From: Hyphomicrobiales bacterium
GTDB lineage: Bacteria; Pseudomonadota; Alphaproteobacteria; Rhizobiales; Xanthobacteraceae
Length of the DNA: 20,977 nt
Direction: 5' to 3'
Assembly (NCBI GenBank): GCA_016201085.1
Contig: JACQDO010000113.1
Coordinates: 1 to 20,977, forward strand
A program made the position numbers and the translations under genes. Below the pieces are notes generated by a model. The model ran no database searches. It was not told the DNA's origin and saw nothing but the letters and a program-made list of their open reading frames with translations. Positions 1 through 8,349 of this stretch are shown here, piece after piece (within the stretch, counting starts at the first letter, position 1; the number at the start of each line of letters is the position of its first letter).

Positions 1-903
1 CAGGATCAGGTCGGCGCGCTGGCGTGTCGGAATGATGTTTTCGTGCAGATTGACCAGATTGATGCGCTCCCAGATCGAGGTGGCGGTGGCGGTCGCTTCC
101 TGGTCGGAGAGATTCGAATAGCGATGGAAATACGACTTCGGATCGCGGAACGCGGTGCCGCGCAGCGTGAGGAAACGGTCGATGTACCAGGACTTGAGCA
201 CCGCCTCGTCGGCGTCGAGATAGACCGAGAAATCGAAGAAATCCGACACAAACGGGATTGCCTTGCCGTCCTTGGGCAGGCGGCCGGTCTGCAGCACGTT
301 CAGGCCCTCGACGATCAACAGATCCGGCCGGTCGACCTCGACCCACTGGTTCGGCGTCACGTCGTAGATCAGGTGCGAATAGACCGGCGCGCGCGCCGGC
401 CGCCGCCCGGCCTTCACGTCGGTGAGGAAGCGCAGCAGCGCCGGCAGGTCGTAACTTTCCGGAAAACCCTTCTTCTCCATCAGGCCTTCGCGCTCGAGGA
501 TGGCGTTGGGATAGAGGAAGCCGTCGGTGGTGATGAGGTCGACCTTGGGCACGTTCGGCCAGCGCGCCAGCAAGGCTTGCAGCACGCGCGCGGTGGTGGA
601 CTTGCCCACCGCCACCGAACCGGCGACGCCGATGATGAACGGCATCTTGACGTCCTCGGTGCCGAGGAAGCGTTCCTGCGCGCGGAACAGCCGCTGCGTC
701 GCCGCCACATAGAGCGAGAGCAGGCGCGACAGCGCCAGATAAATGTCCTCGACTTCCTTGATATCGAGCCGGTCGTGCAGCGAGCGCAGGCGCGTGACCT
801 CCTCGGAGGTCAGCGTCATCGGCGTGTCTTCGCGCAATGCCGCCCACTCCGCGCGCGAGAAGGTGCGGTAGGGCGATAAAGTTTCTTCGGTACGCTGTTC
901 CAT
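1..903 (-). CDS. coaA: Pantothenate kinase, type I (C-terminus beyond window)
   Basis: Translating the minus strand from the ATG at 903 gives 301 open residues up to the window edge, so only a short C-terminal piece is missing compared with the roughly 316-residue E. coli enzyme. It phosphorylates pantothenate with ATP, the first and usually rate-setting step of CoA synthesis, in the cytosol. The N-terminus contains [15 protein letters not shown], typical of type I CoaA. The Walker A loop [12 protein letters not shown] lies near residues 91-102. A PYS/YDV region and the YLDADE-containing C-terminal half follow. It starts 8 bp after the hisE stop and is probably the last gene of the his operon, an arrangement common in Rhizobiales. 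In most CoaA proteins CoA inhibits the enzyme by feedback. The identification is firm; only the 3' end is unknown. Confidence 0.95.
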   Translation of the reverse strand, partial: MEQRTEETLSPYRTFSRAEWAALREDTPMTLTSEEVTRLRSLHDRLDIKEVEDIYLALSRLLSLYVAATQRLFRAQERFLGTEDVKMPFIIGVAGSVAVGKSTTARVLQALLARWPNVPKVDLITTDGFLYPNAILEREGLMEKKGFPESYDLPALLRFLTDVKAGRRPARAPVYSHLIYDVTPNQWVEVDRPDLLIVEGLNVLQTGRLPKDGKAIPFVSDFFDFSVYLDADEAVLKSWYIDRFLTLRGTAFRDPKSYFHRYSNLSDQEATATATSIWERINLVNLHENIIPTRQRADLIL

Positions 904-911
904 CGCCAAAA

Positions 912-1241
912 CTATCTTCGCTTCTTACGCAACGCTTTTTCCTGGAGGCCGCTCTGCTTGGTGCGCTTGCCGAGTTCGGCCTCGACTTCCTTGAGCGTGA
1001 CGTCGCGCGCTTTCAGCACGACCAGCAGATGATAGAGCAGGTCGCTTGCTTCGGCGACCACCCGGTTCTTGCGCTCCTGCACGGCAGCCAGTCCGGTTTC
1101 GAAGGCCTCTTCGTTCAGCTTCTTGGCGCAGGCGCCGATGCCCTTGTCGATCAGCACGCGGGTGTACGACTCCTTCGCGCTCGCCATGGCGCGCGCGTGC
1201 ACGCGTTTTTCCAGATCGTTCAATGTAAATCTTTTGGGCAT
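912..1241 (-). CDS. hisE: Phosphoribosyl-ATP pyrophosphohydrolase
   Basis: This 109-residue protein is the monofunctional HisE, which hydrolyses phosphoribosyl-ATP to phosphoribosyl-AMP and pyrophosphate, the second step of histidine synthesis. The sequence shows the MazG-like all-alpha fold signature: [14 protein letters not shown] around residues 40-53 and [13 protein letters not shown] around residues 64-76, whose acidic residues would bind magnesium. The very basic tail (KALRKKRR) is normal for alphaproteobacterial HisE. HisI is not in the window, so cyclohydrolase must be encoded elsewhere, as in many Rhizobiales. A 36 bp gap separates it from hisF upstream and 8 bp from coaA downstream, so co-transcription is likely. 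Confidence 0.95.
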   Translation of the reverse strand: MPKRFTLNDLEKRVHARAMASAKESYTRVLIDKGIGACAKKLNEEAFETGLAAVQERKNRVVAEASDLLYHLLVVLKARDVTLKEVEAELGKRTKQSGLQEKALRKKRR

Positions 1242-1277
1242 GTGCTTCCTTTGGGGCGTCCTTTCGGGCGCTCTTTA

Positions 1278-2048
1278 TCACGGATCGAGACGCATCGGCA
1301 GTCCGGCTTTCGCCATATAGGCCTTGGCTTCGCGCACGCTGTGCTCGCCAAAGTGGAAGATCGAGGCGGCCAATACCGCCGTGGCATGGCCGTCGCGGAT
1401 ACCGGCGACCAGGTGATCGAGATTGCCGACCCCGCCGGAGGCGATCACCGGCACGGTGACCGCGTCGGCAATAGCCCGCGTCAGCGCGATATCGTAGCCC
1501 GCCCGCGTGCCGTCGCGGTCCATCGAGGTGAGCAGGATCTCGCCGGCGCCGAGCGCCACCACTTCCTTGGCGTATTCGACCGCGTCGATGCCGGTCGGCT
1601 TGCGGCCGCCATGGGTGAAGATTTCCCAGCGCGCGCGGGCCTGCGACACCTGCTTGGCATCGATCGCCACCACGATGCACTGGTCGCCGAATTTCTCCGC
1701 CGCCTCCTTGACGAAAGCGCGCCGCGCCACCGCCGCGGTATTGATCGACACCTTGTCGGCGCCGCAGGTGAGCAGCTTGCTGATATCGTCGACCGTGAGC
1801 ACGCCGCCGCCGACGGTGAGCGGCATGAAGCACGCCTCAGCGGTGCGCCGTACCACGTCATAGATGGTGTCGCGGTTCTCGTGGCTCGCCGTGATGTCGA
1901 GGAAGGTCAGCTCGTCGGCGCCGGCCGCGTCGTAGGCGATGGCCGCCTCCACCGGATCGCCGGCGTCGCGCAGATTGACGAAATTGACGCCCTTGACCAC
2001 GCGGCCGTCTTTGACGTCGAGGCAGGGAATGACGCGGACTTTGAACAT
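1278..2048 (-). CDS. hisF: Imidazole glycerol phosphate synthase, cyclase subunit
   Basis: HisF (256 residues) is the TIM-barrel subunit that uses ammonia delivered by HisH to convert PRFAR into imidazole glycerol phosphate and AICAR. The start [20 protein letters not shown] carries the catalytic Asp at residue 11. The second catalytic Asp is in VVAIDAKQV, near residue 130. Phosphate-binding glycines appear in TVGGG and in VIASGGVG. Length and start fit the family. It begins 3 bp after the hisA stop and is partner to hisH two genes upstream, so all subunits of the synthase are encoded together. Confidence 0.97.
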   Translation of the reverse strand: MFKVRVIPCLDVKDGRVVKGVNFVNLRDAGDPVEAAIAYDAAGADELTFLDITASHENRDTIYDVVRRTAEACFMPLTVGGGVLTVDDISKLLTCGADKVSINTAAVARRAFVKEAAEKFGDQCIVVAIDAKQVSQARARWEIFTHGGRKPTGIDAVEYAKEVVALGAGEILLTSMDRDGTRAGYDIALTRAIADAVTVPVIASGGVGNLDHLVAGIRDGHATAVLAASIFHFGEHSVREAKAYMAKAGLPMRLDP

Positions 2049-2051
2049 GGC

Positions 2052-2792
2052 TCAGTCCGCCGCCTTCGCATCGCGAATAAGTTTCAGTGCTTCCGCCGCG
2101 TCCAGCCGCCCGTCATAGAGCGCGCGGCCGGCGATGGCGCCTTCGAGTTTCTTGGCGCGCAGCGCGAGCAGCGCCTTGATGTCCTCGATCGATGCAAGAC
2201 CGCCGGAGGCGATCACCGGAATCGAAATGGCTTCGGCCAGCGCGATGGTGGCGTCCCAGTTGATGCCCTTGAGCATGCCGTCGCGCGCCACGTCGGTGTA
2301 GATGATGGCGGCAATGCCGGCGTCCTCGAAACGGCGCGCGATATCGAGCGCCGACAATTCCGAGGTTTCCGCCCAGCCCTGCACCGCCACCTTGCCGTCG
2401 CGCGCGTCGAGCCCGACCGCGACGCGGCCGGGGAAATCCCGCGCCGCCTGTTTCACGAACGGCGGATCGCGCACCGCCGCGGTGCCGATGATCACGCGCG
2501 TGACACCCTTCTCAAGCCAGGCTTCCACCGTTGCGGTGTCGCGGATGCCGCCGCCGAGCTGCACCGGAATCGAAATACTCTCCAGGATGCGGTCGACCGC
2601 GGCGGCGTTCACCGGCTTGCCGGCGAAGGCGCCGTCGAGATCGACCATGTGCAGATAATCGAAGCCTTGCGCTTCGAAGGCGCGCGCCTGCGCCGCCGGA
2701 TCGCGATGAAATACGGTGGCGCGCGCCATGTCGCCCTGCTCCAGCCGCACGGCGAGGCCTTCCTTGAGGTCGATGGCGGGGAACAGGATCAT
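2052..2792 (-). CDS. hisA: ProFAR isomerase (HisA)
   Basis: HisA is a TIM-barrel isomerase that converts ProFAR to PRFAR, the fourth step of histidine synthesis. The preferred start at 2792 gives [12 protein letters not shown], with the catalytic Asp at residue 8. The second catalytic Asp lies in [12 protein letters not shown]. The paired phosphate sites read QLGGGIRD and VIASGGLAS. The start overlaps the hisH stop as ATGA, a typical translational-coupling junction. A GTG three codons further upstream would give MDAMIL and cannot be excluded. The resulting 246-residue length is normal for the family. It is a half-barrel relative of the adjacent hisF. Confidence 0.96.
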   Translation of the reverse strand: MILFPAIDLKEGLAVRLEQGDMARATVFHRDPAAQARAFEAQGFDYLHMVDLDGAFAGKPVNAAAVDRILESISIPVQLGGGIRDTATVEAWLEKGVTRVIIGTAAVRDPPFVKQAARDFPGRVAVGLDARDGKVAVQGWAETSELSALDIARRFEDAGIAAIIYTDVARDGMLKGINWDATIALAEAISIPVIASGGLASIEDIKALLALRAKKLEGAIAGRALYDGRLDAAEALKLIRDAKAAD

Positions 2793-3439
2793 GGCATCCA
2801 CTTCAAAAAATTCGCGATCAGCTTGAGGCCGAGGCGCTGGCTCTTCTCGGGATGAAATTGCGTGCCGACCATGTTGTCGCGTCCGACGATGGCCGTGAGC
2901 GGCCCGCCGTAATCGGCCTGCGCCACCAGATCGGAGCGCTGCGCGGTTTTCAACTCATAGCTGTGCACGAAATAGGCATGCAGGCCATCCGGCCCGAGCG
3001 GAATGTCGGCGAGCAGCGGATGCGGCTTCAACATGTTCAATGTATTCCAGCCCATGTGCGGGATCTTCAGGCCAGGGTCGGAGGGCGCGATGCGATCGAC
3101 CTCGCCGGCGATCCAGCCCAGCCCGGGCGTCACCTGATATTCGCGGCCGCGCTCGGCCATCAACTGCATGCCGACGCAGATGCCGAAGAACGGCCGGCCT
3201 TTCTTACGCACCACGTTTTCCAGCGCGTCGATCATGCCGGCAATATTGTCGAGCCCCTGCCTACAATCGGCGAAAGCGCCGACGCCCGGCAACACCACGC
3301 GATCCGCGCGCGCGACCTCATTGGGATCGCTGGTGACCACGATCGGCTCGTTCAAGCCGGCATCGCGCGCGGCGCGCTCGAACGCCTTGGCGGCCGAATG
3401 CAGATTGCCCGAGCCGTAGTCGACGATGGCGACGCTCAT
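2789..3439 (-). CDS. hisH: Imidazole glycerol phosphate synthase, glutamine amidotransferase subunit
   Basis: HisH (216 residues) is the class I glutaminase that releases ammonia from glutamine and channels it into HisF. The full catalytic triad is visible: Cys88 in GICVGMQLM, and His196 and Glu198 in GTQFHPEKS. The N-terminus [12 protein letters not shown] and the PGVGAF oxyanion-region motif are standard. The ATG at 3439 overlaps the stop of the upstream DUF2628 gene as ATGA, and the hisH stop overlaps hisA in the same way, so three consecutive genes are likely translationally coupled. Open reading continues upstream of 3439 in this frame, but it lies inside the neighbouring gene and lacks HisH similarity. 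Confidence 0.97.
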   Translation of the reverse strand: MSVAIVDYGSGNLHSAAKAFERAARDAGLNEPIVVTSDPNEVARADRVVLPGVGAFADCRQGLDNIAGMIDALENVVRKKGRPFFGICVGMQLMAERGREYQVTPGLGWIAGEVDRIAPSDPGLKIPHMGWNTLNMLKPHPLLADIPLGPDGLHAYFVHSYELKTAQRSDLVAQADYGGPLTAIVGRDNMVGTQFHPEKSQRLGLKLIANFLKWMP

Positions 3440-3945
3440 CGTTTCAGCCCCGGCTCCGGAAACAACCCGATGACATCGGTCGGCGATGGCGGTCCGCGCC
3501 GCATCGGTGTCCCGTATTGCGGCTGCGGCAAATCGGCGGGCGGCGCTGGTGGGACGACAGCGCGGTTGGCCCAGGCGGCGTAGAAGCGCTGTTCGGCGAT
3601 TTCGCGATCCTCGCCGACCACGAAGCCGAGCGTCTTCCAGCCGCGTCGAGTCAATGTCCAGCGCCAGAGCGTCGCCGCCTCGAAGCCGACCAGCAAGGCA
3701 ATCAGCAGGCTCGCCGGCACTTGCGCCTGCGCCGAGACGCCGAGCCAAGCCAACACAAAGGCAAGCGCAAAAGTCACGACCACATAGCCCAGCAGCGCCA
3801 GCCACAGCCGTCGCCACAGCAACCACAAGGGCGCCAGCAGGAAGGCCCAAAAATGGAATCCGTCGCGCACGAATACGAAGCGCTCGGGAGCGCTGGTGGT
3901 TTCGCCCTGCTTGGGCGGCGGCGCGTGCACGGTGAAAGTGGGCAT
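3436..3945 (-). CDS. DUF2628-like membrane protein in the his operon
   Basis: The likely start [10 protein letters not shown] at 3945 gives 169 residues. A cytosolic N-terminus (about residues 1-35) is followed by hydrophobic segments at roughly 38-55, 58-78 and 83-100. A basic loop with [29 protein letters not shown] comes next, then a proline-rich tail. This pattern matches the DUF2628 family, which in Rhizobiales is commonly found between hisB and hisH. Its biochemical role is unknown; I infer only an inner-membrane location. The frame stays open upstream of 3945, but that extension reads through a palindromic intergenic repeat and is not likely to be protein. The stop overlaps the hisH start by 4 bp. 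Confidence 0.85.
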   Translation of the reverse strand: MPTFTVHAPPPKQGETTSAPERFVFVRDGFHFWAFLLAPLWLLWRRLWLALLGYVVVTFALAFVLAWLGVSAQAQVPASLLIALLVGFEAATLWRWTLTRRGWKTLGFVVGEDREIAEQRFYAAWANRAVVPPAPPADLPQPQYGTPMRRGPPSPTDVIGLFPEPGLKR

Positions 3946-3995
3946 TTGTGTAAGCCTTATGACCTTCGTCATATATGAGGTGTCATGCCCCGCGA

Positions 3996-4136
3996 CCCGT
4001 CTTCGCCAAGAGGCTTCGACGGGTTTGGGTCTTAGTCCGCCGAAGCGCGGAGCGCGAAGGCGGAAAGCAGACATCCAGTAGCCCCTGTCTCCAATCGGAA
4101 ACGCCGGGATTACTGGGTCCCCGCTTTCGCGGGGAC
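3996..4136. repeat. Degenerate palindromic repeat unit, family A copy 1
   Basis: This stretch contains three stem-loops. CCCGTC (3996-4001) pairs with GACGGG (4018-4023). TCCGCC (4036-4041) pairs with GGCGGA (4059-4064). A perfect 8 bp stem GTCCCCGC-TTTC-GCGGGGAC lies at 4117-4136. CCAGTA (4075-4080) and TACTGG (4111-4116) form an inner inverted pair. The CCAGTA/TACTGG pair and the TTTC-loop hairpin recur at 5437-5525 and 13082-13153, so this is a dispersed element between DUF2628 and hisB. Its left half is less like the other copies. Confidence 0.8.
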
Positions 4137-4151
4137 GACAGCCGAGCGCGT

Positions 4152-4745
4152 TCACCCCCCGAGCGAGCCCTTGGTGGACGGCACCTCATCCTTGGCGCGC
4201 GGATCGATCGCCACCGCGGTGCGCAGCGCGCGCGCCAGGCCCTTGAAGCAGGACTCGGCGATGTGGTGGTCGTTGCTGCCGTACAGGCATTCGGCGTGCA
4301 GCGTGATGCCGGCATTCATGGCGAAGGCCTGGAACCATTCCTGCACCAGCTCGGTGTCGAAGGTGCCGACTTTGTCGCGCACGAACTCGGCCTTGAACAC
4401 CAGAAACGGCCGCCCGGAAATGTCGATGGCGACACGCGTCAACGCCTCGTCCATCGGTACATGGACATCCGCATAACGTGTGATGCCCTTCATGTCGCCG
4501 AGCGCCTGCTTCACCGCAGAACCCAGCGCGATGCCGACGTCCTCGGTGGTGTGGTGGTGATCGATATGCAGGTCGCCCTTGGCCTTGACCGTGATGTCGA
4601 TGCGCGAATGGCGCGCCAGCAGGTCGAGCATGTGGTCGAGGAAGCCGATGCCGGTCGCGACCGACGAGCGGCCGGCCCCGTCGAGATCGACTTCGACCTC
4701 GACATCGGTTTCCTTGGTCTTGCGCTTCACGGCGGCTTTGCGCAT
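4152..4745 (-). CDS. hisB: Imidazoleglycerol-phosphate dehydratase
   Basis: This 197-residue protein is a monofunctional IGP dehydratase, the sixth step of histidine synthesis. There is no fused histidinol-phosphatase domain, unlike enterobacterial HisB. The manganese-binding histidine clusters are clear: [10 protein letters not shown] in the first half and [10 protein letters not shown] in the second. GFLDHML near residue 35 is also a family signature. It is the first gene seen in the leftward his cluster, separated from DUF2628 by about 200 bp filled with a palindromic repeat, so transcription through the whole set is likely but not certain. It is divergent from hslV. Confidence 0.97.
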   Translation of the reverse strand: MRKAAVKRKTKETDVEVEVDLDGAGRSSVATGIGFLDHMLDLLARHSRIDITVKAKGDLHIDHHHTTEDVGIALGSAVKQALGDMKGITRYADVHVPMDEALTRVAIDISGRPFLVFKAEFVRDKVGTFDTELVQEWFQAFAMNAGITLHAECLYGSNDHHIAESCFKGLARALRTAVAIDPRAKDEVPSTKGSLGG

Positions 4746-4879
4746 TGCGGTTACCTGGCAATTCCCTCGAATTGCGCGCCTTTTAACAGGGGTTTACGGG
4801 ATTCGCCACTGGTGTGGCGCGCCGTTTGCAAACCGCGCAGCCCATGCCTAGATGACGCTGATTGCAGGGGTTCAAGCGT
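4746..4879. promoter_or_regulatory. Divergent intergenic region hisB / hslV
   Basis: This 134 bp gap must carry leftward expression signals for hisB and rightward signals for hslV. An AGGGG Shine-Dalgarno-like run lies about 10 bases before the hslV ATG at 4880. I looked for a heat-shock (RpoH) promoter, as expected for hslVU, but did not find a convincing -35/-10 pair. Confidence 0.4.
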
Positions 4880-5431
4880 ATGTCATCCAACGAACTTCCC
4901 AACTGGCACGGCACCACCATCCTCACCGTCCGCAAGGGCGGCACCGTGGTGATCGGCGGCGACGGCCAGGTCTCCATCGGGCAGACCATCGTCAAGGCCA
5001 ATGCCAAGAAAGTGCGCCGCCTGGGCAAAGGCGACGTGATCGGCGGCTTTGCCGGCGCCACCGCCGACGCATTTACCTTGTTCGAGCGGCTGGAGAGCAA
5101 GCTCGAGCAGTATCCCGGCCAGCTCACCCGCGCCGCGGTCGAGCTCGCCAAGGACTGGCGCACCGACCGCTATCTGCGGCGCCTCGAAGCCATGATGCTG
5201 GTCGCCGACAAGCAGGTATCGCTGGTGCTCACCGGCACCGGCGACGTGCTGGAGCCGGAGAACGGCGTCGCCGGCATCGGCTCCGGCGGCAATTATGCGC
5301 TCGCCTCGGCGCGCGCGCTGCTCGACGGGCCGCTCGACGCCGAGGCGATCGTGCGCAAGTCGCTCGACATCGCCGCCGACATCTGCGTCTACACCAACCG
5401 CAACGTCACCATCGAGAAACTACCAACCTAA
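4880..5431 (+). CDS. hslV: ATP-dependent protease HslV (ClpQ), peptidase subunit
   Basis: HslV is the proteasome-like threonine peptidase that forms a double hexamer and degrades proteins unfolded by HslU. The ATG at 4880 gives 183 residues with a short propeptide ending in WHG. Cleavage before Thr12 ([10 protein letters not shown]) exposes the N-terminal nucleophile. GDGQVSIGQ and the [14 protein letters not shown] motif are diagnostic. An in-frame TTG at 4862 is a less likely start. The gene is usually induced by heat through RpoH. It is followed by hslU after a 111 bp gap occupied almost entirely by a palindromic repeat. Confidence 0.97.
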   Translation: MSSNELPNWHGTTILTVRKGGTVVIGGDGQVSIGQTIVKANAKKVRRLGKGDVIGGFAGATADAFTLFERLESKLEQYPGQLTRAAVELAKDWRTDRYLRRLEAMMLVADKQVSLVLTGTGDVLEPENGVAGIGSGGNYALASARALLDGPLDAEAIVRKSLDIAADICVYTNRNVTIEKLPT

Positions 5432-5436
5432 CTGTC

Positions 5437-5525
5437 ATGCCCGCGCAGGCGGGCATCCAGTAATCACCGGAATGAGATGCAATCGATAGACCGGGGTTAC
5501 TGGATCATCCGCTTTCGCGGATGAT
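5437..5525. repeat. Double-hairpin palindromic element, family A copy 2 (between hslV and hslU)
   Basis: The 5' hairpin is ATGCCCGC-GCAG-GCGGGCAT at 5437-5456. Then comes CCAGTAATCACCGG (5457-5470), a 20 bp centre, and CCGGGGTTACTGG (5491-5503). The 3' hairpin ATCATCCGC-TTTC-GCGGATGAT lies at 5504-5525. The inner arms can also pair, so the whole unit can fold as a cruciform carrying two end hairpins. It begins 5 bp after the hslV stop and ends 17 bp before the hslU ATG. Confidence 0.92.
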
Positions 5526-5542
5526 GACGCAGAGAGTGAATA

Positions 5543-6850
5543 ATGACCGACTTCTCCCCGCGCGAAATCGTCTCCGAACTCGACCGCTACATCGTCGGCC
5601 AGACCGACGCCAAGCGCGCGGTCGCCATCGCGCTGCGCAACCGCTGGCGCCGCCTACAGCTCGACGACAGGCTGCGCGAGGAAGTGCTGCCCAAGAACAT
5701 CCTGATGATCGGGCCGACCGGCGTCGGCAAGACCGAAATTTCGCGCCGCCTGGCCAAGCTCGCCGGCGCGCCGTTCCTCAAGGTGGAAGCCACCAAATTC
5801 ACCGAAGTCGGCTATGTCGGCCGCGATGTCGAGCAGATCGTGCGCGATTTGGTCGAGATCGGCATCGCGCTCACCCGCGACAGAAAACGCAAAGACGTGC
5901 AGACGCGCGCCGAACAGGCGGCGGAAGAGCGCGTGCTCAACGCTTTGGTTGGGCCCGGCGCCAGCCCCGCCACGCGCGAAAGCTTCCGCAAGAAGCTGCG
6001 CGACGGCGAGCTCAACGACAAGGAAATCGAGATCGAGGTGCAGGGCGGCGGCGCCGGCATGCCGATGTTCGAGATCCCCGGCATGCCCGGCGCGCAGATG
6101 GGCGCCATCAATATCGGCGATATCTTCGGCAAGCTGGGCGGCGGCCGCACCAAGACGCGGCGCGTCACCGTCTCGGAGTCGCACCCCATTTTGATCAACG
6201 AGGAATCCGACAAGCTGCTCGACAACGATCAGCTGGTGCTGGAATCGATCAAGGCTGTGGAGCAGAACGGCATCGTCTTCCTCGACGAGCTCGACAAGAT
6301 CGCCGGACGCGAGGGCCGCATGGGCGCCGACGTGTCGCGCGAGGGCGTGCAGCGCGACCTGCTGCCGCTGATCGAAGGCACCACCGTCAACACCAAGCAC
6401 GGGCCGGTGAAGACCGACCACATCTTGTTCATCGCCTCGGGCGCGTTCCACATTTCCAAGCCGTCCGACCTGCTGCCCGAGCTGCAAGGCCGGCTGCCGA
6501 TCCGCGTAGAGTTGAATGCGCTCACGCGCGACGACATGCGCCGCATTTTGACCGAACCGGAAGCCTCGCTGATCAAGCAATATGTCGCGCTGCTCAACAC
6601 CGAGGGCGTGACGCTGGAATTTTCCGAGGATGCCATCGACGCCATCGCCGACATCGCGGTGGCGGTGAACTCCTCGATCGAGAATATCGGCGCGCGCCGC
6701 CTACAGACGGTGATGGAACGCGTGCTCGACGAGATCTCGTTCGCGGCCACCGACCGCTCCGGCGAGACGGTCAAGATCGACGCCGCTTACGTGCAGAAGC
6801 ACATCGGCGATCTGGCCAAGAATACCGACCTGAGCCGGTTTATCTTGTAA
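5543..6850 (+). CDS. hslU: ATP-dependent protease ATPase subunit HslU (ClpY)
   Basis: HslU (435 residues) is the AAA+ unfoldase that caps HslV and feeds substrates into it. The Walker A loop GPTGVGKT is at residues 57-64, the pore loop GYVGRD at 90-95 and the Walker B FLDEL at 246-250. The family-specific I-domain lies between about 110 and 230. The C-terminus DLSRFIL is the conserved tail that inserts into HslV to activate it. Length is normal. It should be co-transcribed with hslV, although a repeat element sits between them and could affect message stability or the ratio of the two subunits. Confidence 0.98.
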   Translation: MTDFSPREIVSELDRYIVGQTDAKRAVAIALRNRWRRLQLDDRLREEVLPKNILMIGPTGVGKTEISRRLAKLAGAPFLKVEATKFTEVGYVGRDVEQIVRDLVEIGIALTRDRKRKDVQTRAEQAAEERVLNALVGPGASPATRESFRKKLRDGELNDKEIEIEVQGGGAGMPMFEIPGMPGAQMGAINIGDIFGKLGGGRTKTRRVTVSESHPILINEESDKLLDNDQLVLESIKAVEQNGIVFLDELDKIAGREGRMGADVSREGVQRDLLPLIEGTTVNTKHGPVKTDHILFIASGAFHISKPSDLLPELQGRLPIRVELNALTRDDMRRILTEPEASLIKQYVALLNTEGVTLEFSEDAIDAIADIAVAVNSSIENIGARRLQTVMERVLDEISFAATDRSGETVKIDAAYVQKHIGDLAKNTDLSRFIL

Positions 6851-6902
6851 GGGTCCTGCTACTTGCGCGAGAACTTCGCGAAAATCCGGTCAGTTGTGAC
6901 TA

Positions 6903-6920
6903 TCGCAATATTTGTTGCGA
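6903..6920. promoter_or_regulatory. Operator-like inverted repeat upstream of HTH/Dcd-like gene
   Basis: TCGCAA (6903-6908) and TTGCGA (6915-6920) are perfect inverted arms around a 6-base TATTTG spacer. The right arm overlaps the -35 of the candidate promoter at 6912. A second symmetric site, CGCGA-GAACT-TCGCG, lies upstream at 6866-6880. The arrangement is what a self-repressing XRE/HigA-type regulator would need. That binding is an inference. Confidence 0.5.
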
Positions 6921-6940
6921 AAATCGCAGCGTCCTATAGA
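6912..6940 (+). promoter_or_regulatory. Candidate sigma-70 promoter for HTH/Dcd-like gene
   Basis: TTGTTG (6912-6917) and TATAGA (6935-6940) are separated by exactly 17 bases in an AT-richer stretch after hslU. Transcription would begin near 6947, leaving a leader of about 170 bases before the ATG at 7118. That leader has no recognised gene. Confidence 0.5.
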
Positions 6941-7117
6941 CTGTGACGGTCAGGACGAATTTGCCTTCAAATTCAGACATTAACGTAAACCTGCGCGACC
7001 CCGTTTTATATGAGTTTTTCTGCCTGTGGATGCCAGACGCTACAACCTTAACGGCAATTCCGATTTACACCTCTTGTGTTGCCGAGCAATATATTTTGGC
7101 CAAAGGAGTGGCGTGCC

Positions 7118-7897
7118 ATGTCCGCAACGAGGCGGCGCGATCGCGCCGCCCTAAGTGAAATGACGCCGGGCCAACACCTCCGCGCGGAAATCGAACGACT
7201 CGGACTCGATCAAGTTGCAGTGCGCAAGGCGACCGGCGTCTCTCGCCAGACGATCAATAATATCGTTAATGACCGCCAGCCCATTTCGCGGGCCATGGCC
7301 GGCAAGCTCGGCCGTCTCACCGGCCATGGTTCCGATTACTGGTTGCGGGCTTCGTTTTCGTCCGCGCCGCGCGCCGAACATCCGGCGAAGACGCGTGCTG
7401 CCGTTCGCCCAATCGGCGGCGGTGTCCTGGTGAATTATCAGATCGCGCAGGCGGTGAAAAAGGGCATCATTGGCATGGAGCCTTTCGACGAAGCCAATGT
7501 GCGTCTCACCTCGGTCGATCTCACGCTCGGCGATTTTCTGATCACCCCCGAGGGCAAGAAAATCAATATCGGCGGCGGGCACGGATTTACGCTTAAACAT
7601 AATTGCACGGTCAATGTTAGCACCAAGGAACGCATTGAACTTCCGCCGGACCATGTCGGCCGCGTCGGCGCCATCATGAGTCTGGCGAAAAACGGGATAT
7701 TCACTTCCGCCGCTTTCCAGCTCGCACCGGGCTTCAACGGTCATCTGCATTTCTGCATTTTCAATTCCGGCCGGGAAAGTCTCGAACTCCGTAGCGGAAT
7801 GCCGATCGTCAGTATTGAGATCATGTCCCTGAGCGTTTTGCCGCTCATGAACGGGGCCGGAGTCGAGCAACCGCGCCGCGGCCGCCGCCGGCCATGA
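7118..7897 (+). CDS. HigA/XRE-type HTH fused to a dCTP deaminase/dUTPase-fold domain lacking catalytic residues
   Basis: The ATG at 7118 follows AAGGAG with 10-base spacing and gives 259 residues. Residues 15-77 (from TPGQHLRAEIERLGLDQ to DYWLR) match the HigA antitoxin / XRE helix-turn-helix pattern, with the recognition helix around SRQTINNIVND. Residues 103-238 resemble Dcd/dUTPase: VNYQIAQAVKKGIIGMEPFD, SVDLTLGD, a central ERIELPPDHVGRV, then PGFNGHLHF and LRSGMPI. Against remembered E. coli Dcd, Ser111, Arg115 and Glu138 correspond here to Met187, Lys191 and Cys213, so deamination is unlikely. The probable role is a DNA-binding regulator that senses a nucleotide or a protein partner. No higB-like toxin gene adjoins it. 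The gene is an extra between hslU and the Smr gene, with AT-rich flanks, so it may be horizontally acquired. Domain calls are good; the function is inferred. Confidence 0.8.
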   Translation: MSATRRRDRAALSEMTPGQHLRAEIERLGLDQVAVRKATGVSRQTINNIVNDRQPISRAMAGKLGRLTGHGSDYWLRASFSSAPRAEHPAKTRAAVRPIGGGVLVNYQIAQAVKKGIIGMEPFDEANVRLTSVDLTLGDFLITPEGKKINIGGGHGFTLKHNCTVNVSTKERIELPPDHVGRVGAIMSLAKNGIFTSAAFQLAPGFNGHLHFCIFNSGRESLELRSGMPIVSIEIMSLSVLPLMNGAGVEQPRRGRRRP

Positions 7898-8139
7898 CAC
7901 GATCGCGCGGCGATCCGGTCCGCGACCGTCGCGACCAGATCGCCTTATGCGCGAGAGTCATATCGATCCCCTTTGTGTTCGGCGGCCAATCAATTCGCCG
8001 GGCCTGTAATAATATATTTTAGTTCAGTATGTTATGAGGCATGTCAGGTGAATGACTAATTTTATTTGACAGCTACTTTAACGCGAGTATTGTGGGTGTG
8101 TGAGTAAATCTAGCTAGCTTGCGTGGGGGGAGTTGCAGC
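7898..8139. other. AT-rich intergenic stretch, no recognisable gene
   Basis: After the fusion gene the sequence drops sharply in GC, especially about 8005-8075, with runs such as ATAATATATTTTAG and ATTTTATTTGACA. I see no protein gene, tRNA or clear terminator. The composition differs from the housekeeping genes on both sides and supports an acquired island boundary. Confidence 0.6.
8066..8093 (+). promoter_or_regulatory. Candidate sigma-70 promoter
   Basis: A perfect TTGACA at 8066-8071 is followed after 16 bases by TATTGT at 8088-8093 (four of six matches to the -10 consensus). It would drive the small reading frame at 8140 or an untranslated RNA running towards the Smr gene. Confidence 0.4.
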
Positions 8140-8349
8140 ATGCGTCACTCAGGAAGAAATTTCCGGTCGAGCGCGATTCGCAGCCGTGGCAGCCGTCCGG
8201 TCATGGGCAATGCAAATGTTGACTCGGAACTAATATGGAGTGTTTGGCTTGGGCTATCCCTGTTGCATGAAAAGCTCGCCGACGACGGTCGCCAACCCAT
8301 AAGTGGTTGCGCCACGCCGCGGCACGATTTTGACAATTCGTCCAGGTGA
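8140..8349 (+). CDS. Possible small hypothetical protein
   Basis: A 69-residue frame starts at the ATG at 8140, preceded by a strong GGGGGGAG ribosome-binding-like run (8125-8132) and by a candidate promoter at 8066. It is basic at the N-terminus (MRHSGRNFRSSAIRSRG) and has a short hydrophobic part, LIWSVWLGLSLLH, near residues 31-43. I do not recognise a family. It ends 15 bp before the convergent Smr stop. It could equally be a chance frame in island DNA; the promoter and ribosome site are the only positive evidence. Confidence 0.3.
   Translation: MRHSGRNFRSSAIRSRGSRPVMGNANVDSELIWSVWLGLSLLHEKLADDGRQPISGCATPRHDFDNSSR

Noticed and set aside
43..879. Plus-strand frame of 278 codons at the window start
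   Set aside because: It is antisense to coaA, whose P-loop and N-terminal signature are unmistakable.
837..2855. Plus-strand open frame of 672 codons
   Set aside because: It is antisense to hisE, hisF and hisA, which carry clear catalytic motifs; long mirror frames are common in high-GC DNA.
3946..4155. N-terminal extension of the DUF2628 protein
   Set aside because: The extra residues are a translation of palindromic repeat DNA; the family start [10 protein letters not shown] is at 3945.
6943..7158. Short frame (71 codons, GTG start) as a possible HigB toxin beside the HigA-like gene
   Set aside because: It has no RelE/HigB features, lacks a ribosome site and overlaps the fusion gene out of frame.
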